In this document: piece after piece, positions 45,476 through 57,400 of the stretch
Layout of the letters: every line of letters begins with the position of its first letter
Position numbering within the stretch: the stretch's first letter is position 1
DNA from: Patiria pectinifera
Lineage: Eukaryota > Echinodermata > Asteroidea > Valvatida > Asterinidae
Reading direction: 5' to 3'
Length of the DNA stretch: 64,000 nt
Assembly (NCBI GenBank): GCA_029964075.1
Contig: CM057141.1
Span: 5,022,001-5,086,000 of the forward strand
The notes under the pieces: generated by a model
What the model saw: the letters and a program-made list of their open reading frames with translations, nothing else
Told to the model about the DNA's origin: nothing
Database searches by the model: none
Made by a program: the position numbers and the translations under genes

Positions 45476-48400
45476 CTGTGCACGTTAGTGGTGAAAATAA
45501 AAACTTGAATAAAAGTTGTGCATTAACGGTGTATTGAAAATAACAGTGTGTTAGTGTCTAGTGCAATAGTCAGGTGATTTATAGGTGATAAAGTGAATTT
45601 GTAACTTTGTACCCAAAACTCTGAGCATCAAAAACTCTGACATATTATGTCGCAAAAAAAATGAAATTGAGTTATATACATGGTTGGAAAGCCCATAATG
45701 TAAGCTTTCATTTGGTATATAATAGAGCTCCACAGCCCCTCCTGTTCTGGAGATATGATATTTGCATATTAATTACTTCCTTGGAGTTCAAATAACACAA
45801 CTGAGAAAACAGGCTTTGAAATAGCTGGCTTCACCCTCTCAATATTGAGCGGGCCATTACACAATAATGCTCAGTGCGACTTAATACCCTTTTTTGTGGA
45901 GCCGGTCACATATCATGTATCACCCTTCGCGTCTGTGGGTGTCTGACCATGTCTGTCACCTACCTGTATCTCCCCTATCAGTCCCGTTGTGTCCATCCTA
46001 CTGGCTTAGTTGACCGTGTTACCCTATATATCATACTGAGGTTTCTGAGCACCGATGACTATATGCATGTATCACCCTATGCGTCTGTGGGTGTCTCACC
46101 CTATGCATCTGTGGGTGTCTCGCCATGTCTGTCACCTACCTGTTTCTCCCCTATCAGTCCCGTTGTATCCATCCAACCAGCTAAGTCGACCGTGTTACCC
46201 TATATATCATACTGTGGTTTCTGAGCACCAGTGACATCATGTATCACCCTATGCGTCTGTGGGTGTCTCACCCTATGCATCTGTGGGTGTCTCACCATGT
46301 CTGTCACCTACCTGTATCTCCCCTATCAGTCCCGTTGTGTCCATCCTACCGGCTACGTTGACCGTGTTAACCCATATATTATACTGTGGTTTCTGAGCAC
46401 CAATGACTATATGCATGTATCACCCTATTCGTCTGTGGGTGTCTCACCCTATGCGTCTGTGGGTGTCTGACCGTGTCTGTCACCTACCTGTATCTCCCCT
46501 ATCAGTCCTGTTGTGTCCATCCTACTGGCTACGTTGACCGTGTTGCCCCATATATCATACTGTGGTTTCTGAGCACCAATGACGCCCGCCACTACCGAAC
46601 CGTGGTTGATTCCTGCAATCGTCCAAAAAATAGAGTAAACTACAATGAAAATTCGTGAAACTAAATGAAGAATCCGGGTTTTGGCTGCATGGGACCGTAT
46701 GTGGGTGGGGCTATGGGCTCTGTGTACAAGTACCCCCTCATCGGTAAGAAAGGGAGAGTTGGGGGAGACCACTGGGAGAGACAATCAAACACACTGCTGA
46801 CGATGCCTGACGCTCACGCAAAGACGCAATGGCTTTGTGCACATTCAAAATAAAATTAGTTGTGCGTATTTCGCGCTTAACCATATGCACACGTGTTGTA
46901 TCCTGTCCACGGGGCTTTCAAAAGTGGTAAAAAAAGGCCCTCTGTTGTTCGCATACAGAGCAGATAGCCAGCTCCTTCCAATTCTGAATTTTATGCTTTT
47001 ACTATGCACAGTTTTCCTCCCCCCTCCCAATACTTATGTCATTTTGGGTATGGGAAGGGCAGAGTAAGTTAGCGCAGTGGTTCATCCTTCCATCTCAGTT
47101 TCCGCCCGATTCCATCGTTTTCCCCCAGAATATTTTTTTAGGCATTTTCTACCACCTCGAACAACTTAACATTTCTCTCTACAGGTTCTTCTTCTTGGTT
47201 CTTTCTCCTAAATACTCCATGTGGGAGTTTTAACAGGAGGCCAGAAACACTGGGGCAAACCCCTTCTCTTAGCGATAAGTGTCACTGGGTTCTTTTACAT
47301 GCATTGCATTACACAACACACACGACCTACGGCTTTATGTCCCATCCGAAGGAAGAAGCAACAATGGTAAAGTGCCTTGCCTAAGGGCACAAGTGTCCAC
47401 CCGGCGGGCTCGAACCCACGCCATGGTTGCCGCTGAAACACCAGAGCGTGAGTCCTGCAGGCCATGAAACTCCAAGGTTTCTTCAGGCTTGTGAACTACA
47501 GCACCGTGTGCTCTGTTTGAGGAATTCTTGGTTTCATTTACAGAAACTAATAACAATAACAATAATAATATGTCCCTGTAGATATATCCCACCTATTCTG
47601 AGTTTGAAGTCGTTGAATGCCTGCCCGTTCAGATACTCCAGCTTGTCTTGCAGCGCCATTGCAAACTCGGTCAGCACCCCGACGTAGTACAGCGACTGCT
47701 TGGATGTGCCGCTGCTCTCATGCTGCTGCAGGCCTGCCGCTGCCATGTAGGTGCTGCCAATGGTCTTAATCTTCTCTATACAGCAATACTTGGGCTTGGA
47801 TAGTAACTAGAACAGAAAAACGAGAACAATAACTAATACTGACGAGTATCAATCCTCCAACTCTCAAAGATTCTTCAAATCCACTGGGTTATTGGCGGAT
47901 TGAGGATGTTACAGCAAGCTTTCAAGTATTCCTACTTGTCCCCAATTGTTTTTTTTATTTTTACCGTCTCCTACTTTTCCTATTTTTTTTCCTTGAAATT
48001 TCTACGTTTTTTTTTCTTATTGATTTTTTAAAAACAGTATTACACACTGTCATATGTAAATCACACAATGAAGGGCTTGGGCGCAGGAGTACTGCAACTG
48101 TACTTCCAAGAGCTAATAGTTGAGGATGGAGCACAAGTGTTGTGAGTACAGAATTAACATGCCAAATGAGAATTATGATGCTGTGACATGGGTCAACGAA
48201 AACCGCTCCTGAAAGTCAGCAAAAATCCTACTTTTATCCTGATTTTTGTCCTCCATATTCCTAATTTTATCCTGTTTTTGAAATTTTGATCCTAGTGTTG
48301 TCCTACTTTTTCACCTGGGTCTTCATGAAAGCATGTTACAGCCAAGCAACTTTGACGCCACGTGATGTCCACTATGGCTGGCAGTAACACACTCGACTAT

Positions 48401-51400
48401 AGCAAGTGGATTCAGCTGTTCCAGTGGGTTATTCTATAAATTTTGGGTCCAAAATGTGACATTTTTCCTGTCCCTTTTACCTTGGTTCTTTGTAATTTGC
48501 CATTCAAGTGTCATTAAGAACGACTTAAATGATTATTTATTTGTTGGGTAGGTAGTTTGCTATTCATAATCACTCTTGGAAGACGACTGAATTAAGCCGT
48601 GCATCAGAATTTTAAAATCATAGATGTCAGATGTAACAGGGACAGGAAAAAAAGTGGACCCAAATTTATAGAATTTGGGATGTAGCCTTTCTTGCATAGG
48701 GCTTGATGCCCCTTGTGACGGTGGGGAAGGGTTGAGGGGGTGGGGATGCTCTGTATCACTAGACAGGGCCTCACCTCATCAAAATCAGCGATGATCTCGT
48801 TGAGTAGCCGCAGGCACTCCAGGCCCTCGTTGTTCACGTCACTCTCCGTGTAGAACTCCTTGAAGTTGGGTATGGAAGCAAACATGACGGCGACAACGTT
48901 GTAAAACTGATGGTACAACTCCTGTGCAAAAAGAAAACCCAAAGGTTGAAAAATTAATCAAAGAACTCAATTAAATTTGGAACAAATATTACTGACATGT
49001 ACAATGAGCAATCACAGACAAAACTAAAAGAATATTTGTTAAGATGCAAAGACACCTGCCATTTTTTTTTTTATGTAGAAAGCACCGTAACAATGAAGCT
49101 ATGTATCAAAAGAAGAAATAAATGATCCTTCATTAAAGGGAATACAACATTTGATGTTGCTGTAATTTTCAGAAATAGATGGATTTGGGGGGTTACTATT
49201 TTATAGAAAATATTTTTACACTGACTGTTTGAAAGTTTGCGTTCGTAGACGCTGAAAAAAACAAAAAACAAACAATCATGTTCCTGTAGTCTGGTTCCCT
49301 GATCCCACTTGAGATGAAACGGGGCAATTTATAGACGTCGGGAATTGTAAGGTCAGGGAACCAGTCTAGCTGGCTTGTACCTGTTCATAGGTGTGTAATC
49401 GATTGTGAACAAAAATGTGGACCAACTAAATTGTGTAACTTAAGGCAGTATATAAAAAAGCCAGTTTTATTCCAATGATGGTCGGCTGACCACCATTGGA
49501 GATTAATACAAAAATTCCACTTTTCTTAAAAATGTCAGCACATCAGGTGCCATGATTTTACAGGATGCTTTAGACTGTCATTCACCAACAGTCCAGTTTG
49601 ATATTTCGTAATAACTTGCTAGTTTTGTTTTTAGATGTTGGCAAACGTTGTATATTGCCTTTAACGATACTCGAATGGCAAATTACAAAGAACTTAAAAG
49701 GAAAAAGGTCACACTTTGGACCCTAAAATTACAGAATGACCCAGACACTCACGTCCGATTTCATCCTCTGTTTCATGAAGTGTTGAGCGACGTGAGCCGG
49801 CAGCATGTTCTCTAGCAGCACCTTGTTGAGGGATTCCATCGTCTCCACTTCCTCCCTCTCGACTTTGAATTTCATCTGCCACAGGAAGCCTTGCCTTGAT
49901 AAGTATTCGTTCTGTCAGTCAAAAACAGAGAAAGGAGAAACCAATAATAATACAATAACGATGGCTATTTATGTAGCGCTAAAATATTGGATACTGTAAT
50001 TTCATTGGTCTAGAACGGCCATGTGTCCAATCTAAACACCGCCAAAAAAAAATGTTCACACTCATTGGAGGGGTCATCATTTTGAATCTGATCGTCTTGT
50101 GGTGACGTCATTTATATAGACCTTTGGGGAATGTTATTAGCTACATTTTGATACCCTGTTTGCTACCAAAGACTGTAAATCGTCCAACATTGACAACGGT
50201 TTATGAAAACTGATGCAGTTTGAAGAGTTTCAAATTTAAAGATTACGGGAGGTGAAATTGCCAAGTGCAAACACATATGCCCGTAATTGGCCCCTATCGA
50301 CTGCACAGTGCCCAAACAAAGTGCGGGTTATTCAATTTCGTGTGTTCCCATGCATACAAACACTGTGCAATCAAAGTTCCCTGCCGTTTGTTTCGGGCAG
50401 TGTAACACTGTCACGCAGCAATTCCACTTGCCTATAATCTTTAAATTTGTAACTTTTCAAACTGCATCACTTTTCATAAACCGTTGTCAATCTTGGATGA
50501 TTTACAGTCTTTGGTAGCAAACGGGGTATCAAAATGTAGCTAACAACATCCCCCAAAGGTCTATATAAATGACGTCATCATAAGAACATCAGATTCAAAA
50601 TTATGATCCCTCTAGTGAGTGTGGATTTTTTTTGCGGTGTTTATAAATATCACTGTTTACTTCATATACACTTATATAATTGAACAAACTTTCAGCTGGT
50701 AACCTGGTTTACTTTAGTGCACTGACCTGTCTGGTCACCAGGAAGAGAGTGAACAACATGAGGAGTAGCTCCACGGTTGCCATGACGCGAAGTGGTATGT
50801 GTGCTATGTTACCAACGACACTGCACATGGGAAATAAACAATTGTTTACTGTCATATAATAAAATCAAACTCTGGAAAAATCATATTTGATTTCTTGATT
50901 CTTACATTCCAGAGAATTGCAAGTTTAAAAATGTGCTGTCAGTGCTCTGCAACAAATTCAATTTGTCACTTTTTAGCAATATTTTACCTTTGTTGTATCT
51001 AAAAGAAAATGCTTTCTTCTATTTGGGTGTCTGAGACATAATGACCAAAAAAAACCTGCGAATAGTCTGGTTGCCGGTCCCTACATTACCAATAATGAAA
51101 GGGGGCAGGAATCAGTCCACCCTGAGAGAATTTATTTTTTGTTGGGCTGCATATAATTTGAAAGTTGGAAACGTAACTTTTGTTTGATCTTTTTAATAAA
51201 AGAAAACTGGTAAGCACTAAAATCTAGGCTAATACATTTTTGGCCCTAGAATGATAGAAGAAAACGTGAATAAAAAAAGTTTAGGTATTTTAAACCAGCT
51301 TACCCTTGACTGACGTAAACAGCGTTATCCCAGTTGTCGAAGACCACAGCATGGGTGTAGTTGAAGATGAGACAATACGCACCGAAGCCAATCAGCATCA

Positions 51401-54400
51401 TGAGGAGTTTGATGCAGTAGCCTAGTTGGAGGAACATGACGCAGCCGAGCATGGCAAGGAGACAACTCCTGGCAAGGTACTGGAGAGAGAGAAGCAACGC
51501 GAACAAGACGTAAGCAAAGATAGTGGCATGAGAAACATGACACAATCCATCATCCGATTTCACAAAACAGTATGTAATATGGTTTTACAATTATCCCACA
51601 TTTCATTGCATAAGTTGCACGACTTTTCACATAGCCCTGGCCAAGGTGTTAGAGGGTAGTGTTGGTGGACGATTGACCACCACGACTGACACATCAGATT
51701 GCTAAACGCAATGACCGTCATACTTACCGCGGGGGCTTTGCAAGGAAACTGGCTCGTGTCGGTTAGGTTACCAGTACCGTCAGATACCGAGAGCACCGAC
51801 TCGTAGTCGTAGACGGTGGACACTGTGAGAGAACCAGGCTGTGTATCACACACTGACTGGAATCAAAGAGAGAAGGAAAACAGAGCATTCGGGATCACTC
51901 TTGGAAAACAAACAAAGAACAAAATTGTAGTTATAAACTGTGTTAACCAGTTCGTGTCGGAGGACGTGATAACACGCACTGGCTGTTTTTATACACTGGC
52001 ACAGCTGATGGGTTAAAACGTCGAGATTGCCTCGACTTGCCTCCTGGTGACGTCTAACACGCTAATCCCTCGTGCCTTTTGTACACACACAAAGTCCGTG
52101 AAGTCTGTGTTGACCTTGTGTTGATCTTGAATTGGCCGCTGTGCACGGCCTATTGTTGTACAGTTTACGCTCCAGTGCACACTTTGGAGTATTGAAACAT
52201 ATGAGGTTTTAGCAAGAAATATCGTACAAATACTGTTGAAATGACAGTTGTGAATCAGTATTTGTGGCGTTTGGCTGTATATCAGAAGTTGGCTGGAAAA
52301 TGTTACCTTTTGCGAAAATCAGAATTTTTGTCAAAAAGAGTCCTGGCGCGAAGTCGTTAATAATACAAATAATGCTCTTACCCACCCCCACCCACACCCT
52401 AAAAGCAGGCAAAATGAAGCAGCGTTACATATTTATCTATCAGACCGAGTGACAGTACATATGACAGCAATCGATAGGCAACAAAACTGTACGCATAGAG
52501 CAGCCACAGTATGTACATACGATGAGAAGGACCGAGTGTCAAACGGGGTAATACTTACCACACTGATAACAGAGACGGTGTACAGGACAGCCATAGTCAG
52601 GAAGGATAGAATCATCCGCATCCAGCTTCGTCTCGTGACCAGCTTAGCCAGCCAGCCAATGGCGAGCTTGCGAACACACTGTTGCAAATAATATCAACCA
52701 AAGAAAACCAAAAAAATTGAATCTCAAATTTCACAATGCTTACTCCCTAGGGAGTATACAGCTCAATGCTGCAATTTAGACGCAAAGCAGCTAAAATCCA
52801 CCACAATAACCTTTTCTGCCTTCACAGGTACGCATTTACTACTGGGTGGAGAGAAGCAATGAGTGACAAAGTGCCTTGCCCAAGGGCACACGTGCCATAA
52901 CCCCAGGCTGGCAAAAAATGGCTGGACTCGAACCCACAACCTGCAGAATTACCCGCAGACCACGAAATCAATGCTCCAGACCACGAGGCCACAGCACATT
53001 CTAACCACTGGACCATAGTGTTTAAGACGGTTTAAGAGATTGCATTAATTTTACCGTTAACATTAATTTCCTTTTCAACATATTCACAATCAAAATACCC
53101 CTCACCTTAACTTGTTCAGCCATGCCGATGAACAGCACAAAGAGAAGCACCATAAAGGCAACACTGAAGGCGACCAGCATCACTATACCACGCGGTTGGG
53201 TCAGCAACTCGCATATCAGAATGACCAGGAAGGTCAAAACCACACAGGCCATGTAATACTTGAAGGACGGGTCCCGTGAACAGGCAAACTGGAGAGAAAG
53301 TTATTCCTTAAAAGTTTATAACAAAGGCAAACAGCATCAAAATAGTAACCTACAAAATTATGATCACTTAGGTCACTTAGATTAAAAATCGCATAGGTAC
53401 TAAACACCCCGTGAAATAAGTCCATCTGGCTTGCTGTCATTTAGAAAAAAAAATCTAGATATGTAGGTGATTTCCAACGGTCAGTCAATTTCGGAATAAA
53501 GAGTGCTATTGACAAAATCGTGTTTCGTGATCAAAAGATTGTGCAAGTTTTTTTTCACTGTTTCCTCAAAAAGTGTAATATCCACTGAGCTGAAACTTCA
53601 ACAGGTTAGGTTTTGAACATTCTTCATTGGATTGTGAGTGGTGTTATTATTGGAAACGAACAAAATGCATGATAAGCAAACGATCCTGTACGCCTTTAAT
53701 CATGAAGTGGATAAGGAAAACAATCAGGTAAAATCTTGAAAACTGCAAAAGTACTTTTTTTGAATCTGGGTGTAAAGTTCTCTAAATATATCCCACTTTT
53801 TCTGACTTTGTAAGGTAAGTTGGCTGAACCTTCGACCTAGGGAATACAATATGGGTGCTCTACCAACTGAGTTGTCCAGTATATTAAAAGCCTTTAAAAA
53901 ATCATTTATGTAATCGTTGATCTTTTAAAAAAATCTAAACAGAATTCATGAAACATGTACATGCTGCGTGGCTAGGTACATGGGACCCATAGAGCTATAT
54001 TAAATTACTAGAGGCTAAAACTCACTCTCTTCATTCTTGATTGCCAGAAGTGCCGCCCGGGCGCATTTTGAATTCATGACATGTTTGTTGAATGAAATGA
54101 AATTAGATGGAAATGGAAATTGAATTTGAAAGTGTACATTACATGCAATGCACAAAGTAGAACATAACAAAAAAAAAAACAAACAACAACAAAAAAAAAC
54201 GGCAAATCAAAAAAATCTGAATGCAACGAACGCCGCACGCTGTGCGCTGTTTGCAAAAGAGAAAAAAAAAACGCTCATTTCGTGATCGTGCGTTTTTTTC
54301 GGGGCTTCGGGATGATGCATGCGGCATGGAATACAAACGCAGGTATGCAAATAGCCAACAAAAGCAAAAAAAAATTTCGAGTTCCATAGGTTTGTGTGCA

Positions 54401-57400
54401 ACAACATGGATGGACATCATCAGGCATCTCTTTGTACATCGAGTTAGCGCTCTAGTAATTTAATATAGCTCTATGGTGGGACCCTAGTATTCATTGCTCT
54501 GCTAACCACAGAAATTGGAGCTTGTGATTGACATTTTGTGCTTACAGGACTCGGAAAGAAGTCCCGGGTAATTCTTTAGGCCTGACAGCTCAAAAGCCTT
54601 ACTGGAAGTACGCAATTTTGCAAATGCACTGACCTTCTTCTCGAAGCTCGCTTTGCGGAAGAACATGGTTCCTCGGTGGAAATCGTCGGACCGTGACCAA
54701 GGCCTGTCAGAGGAACAATGGAGAGAGAAATCACAAACCAAATCCCTTAAAGGTAGAGTAGATCATTTGTAGCTATCCCAAAAGTAACTGACGAAATTGT
54801 TGTTGAAAAGCTTACTTGGTTTAAAGATAGTAATAGCACTAAACTACCTGATTCTTTCTGGCATGCTGTCATTTTGAAGAAAACAACAAAAGAAGGCCAT
54901 TTGACGTAGATTTGGAAATTTCCGGAAATTTTTGGAAATTCGCTATTGTCGGATCGTGACATCGTAACTGCAATCAGCTGAATAGGAATGTGTCCCGGAT
55001 GCTGATTTTGGGAGCAATTCAAAACATGACTCGGCAAGGTTTGAATTGAAATCGAGATCCTAGAATGTTGTTCTCTCGGAATTTACAGCGTTCACTGAGG
55101 TAAAAGTTCATCAGGTTAGTTGTTCAGCACCCTTCTTTAGATTTTGAACACTTTTGCTGCTTCAAACGAAAAAAGGATGCACAAATGACCTACCCTACAT
55201 TTAAGTGAATCAAAAATTTAAACAGTAAAAATATGATGTAACAAAACACAATATGCTCCACAAAAGCTTGTTTACTTTAGTGGAAAGTTGTTAAATATTT
55301 AGACAAATTTGTGAGATAAAGGGATGTTTTCTTTCACCTAAAAGTTTGATGTGGTAGTGAGTGTTTATGCAGCATTGTCCTGTTATTTTATTTAATTCAT
55401 CAACGTTACATGTGGCTCCCAGATCGCAACGCAATGACTTTTCAACTCTGCCTTTCAAATTACTGACAACAGTGACTTTTAAACCTTGATCTTAGCGGAC
55501 TGAGGTACTTACTTCTCTGTGTTGATGGACTCGATGGCTTGCAACATCCTCTCATTCACCCGTCGGTCGTATACAACTGACTGTTTCTTCATTCTGGAAC
55601 CATAAAAGCAAAGAAGCAGCAATCCGTACATTAACTAGTGCCTCAAACAAGGAGAAATTATTCTCCATGAGGCAATTCTTTAAACTTAAACGTTAAAAAT
55701 AAGCGACGCTTTTCTTACAAAGTTGAAGAAAAGATGAGAACTTGTCTGAAATGTTGTAGTAAATATGTTCAACGCAGCTAGATTAAAGGTTAAACTTCAG
55801 GGGACCCTAAACACTAGCCCTCAGTGCGCAGCAGTTTGGCCAGACTTCATGATCTAGCTGTGGCACTATCCAATGCACACTATGTGCATGCTTATACACA
55901 GTTATGGTGACGCTAAAAAATCACTCAGAAACTAGAAAAACGCCAAACTGCTAAAGGGGTAAGTATTGAGGATCTTCTAAAACTTCAGTGGACCGGTGAC
56001 CAAACGTGATGTAATTTACCTTGTGCTATGGTCGAGTGGAGTAAACGGAAACAAACAGCTGTTGACTGCATAGATACCCTGTGGGAAAAAAGCAGATCAT
56101 TTTTGAAATGTTTTATAAATGATGAAATTGACCGAAGAACCAGAGAGTTGAAAAGCTGAGCTTCAGTACTATTATCCAGAATCTTTCAATCATTTCCAAT
56201 GCACAAAAAAAGACTTTCTTAACATTAAACTTTAACGTGACTTAATTTGAAAATTGACACTAAAATTATACAGCAAAATTACATTGTCATTAAGTTTTTG
56301 ACTGCCTTTGAAAATGGTCCACGGCTCCACTCACCGTTACACCGACAGTCTTGGGCAACTGGACCTTCTCGAGGTTTGCAAACGGCTTGTCTGCACCCCA
56401 GCTCTCCAAATAGTGCGCGATTTTCTTGGAAGGGCGCCCCCTAGCTTCCTGGACGTTGTTCTCTGAGTCGAGGATGTCCTCTTTCCTGGACTGTTGGAAG
56501 AAAGAACGATTATCAATCAACTTTGTGTCTTGAGACAAATTCAGTCAAAAAGACAGCGATTAAAGATGTACTAAGCAAGTTTTGTTTGTTTGTTTGTTTG
56601 TTTGTTTTTGTGGGTTTTTTTCACCCTGAAATATAGATTTGTTTTTAAAATTATTTTTCTAGTAATACCAAGTTATTCACTTATGAATTAGACATCAAGA
56701 AACTGTCCCAATGTCCAAAACAAATTTGATGTGGGTGCACATACACATGACATGCACAATATAGCAGTCAGGTTGGCGCAGTGGTTAGTTGCCCTCCACA
56801 ACTATAGTCCGGGTTTGATTCCTGCCCCGGACCACATGTGAATTGGGTTTTCAGTCCCTACCTGATTCTGTGGGTTTTCCCCAGAATATTCTTTCTGGGG
56901 CTTTTCCTCCCACCTCTAAAAACTGTAATTTCTTCTCATTGTCTTCTCTCTACAGGTTTCTTCAGGCTTGCGAGCTTCAGTGCCTAGGGCACTTTGAGGA
57001 ATCCTTGGTTTCATTACCAGAAAGAAATAAAAATAAATAAAATATGCAATGTGGCATTGGAAAGGCATGAAGTTGCCCACATGTCGGGTAGGCAGGGTTT
57101 AATGTATTGGTCTATTTGCAATGCATTCATATCACATATCTACATACAACTACCTTTCAAACCCTTCAGATGAGAATGTTTGATGTTTTGGCCACTCAGG
57201 CTACAGTATTGTACCTCTAGACTGACAATCTCGGAATGCTGTTTTATTCTGTTTACTCAAGCTTTACTTCCACAATCCTACCTTTGGGTCAACAATGAAG
57301 AATGTTTCTATGTTCTGTTCGCTCAGGTAGTCGCTGCGTTGCTGGCCGTGGGCCGGTTCCACGTCATACTTGCCGTTCAGATTATCTAGTGTTGCCTGGG

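Larger units (their letters stand above)
45915..46487 (-). repeat. Tandem array of partial exon copies (about 175-bp unit)
   Basis: Three units repeat the last 95 bases of the exon 46488-46612 together with its 5' splice donor (CAG|GTAGGTGAC) and about 80 bases of intron. Spacing of the donor is 176, 172 and 176 bp. Exon-like parts are 45964-46058, 46140-46234 and 46312-46406. The intron part itself contains two copies of a 24-bp CACCCTATGCGTCTGTGGGT-type repeat. Copy 1 has TAG in place of the Trp codon and a TAA at a Val codon; copy 2 has the same Trp-to-TAG; copy 3 is open. The array lies in the last intron of the cyclase gene. Confidence 0.9.

Noticed and set aside
45915..46487. CRISPR-like or plain satellite interpretation of the 175-bp repeats
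   Set aside because: The units align to the neighbouring exon plus its donor. The repeat is exon-derived, and the genome is eukaryotic.
46449..46784. 111-codon minus-strand open frame as a single gene
   Set aside because: Only 46488-46612 is coding. The upstream part is intron read through, and the downstream part runs past the splice donor.
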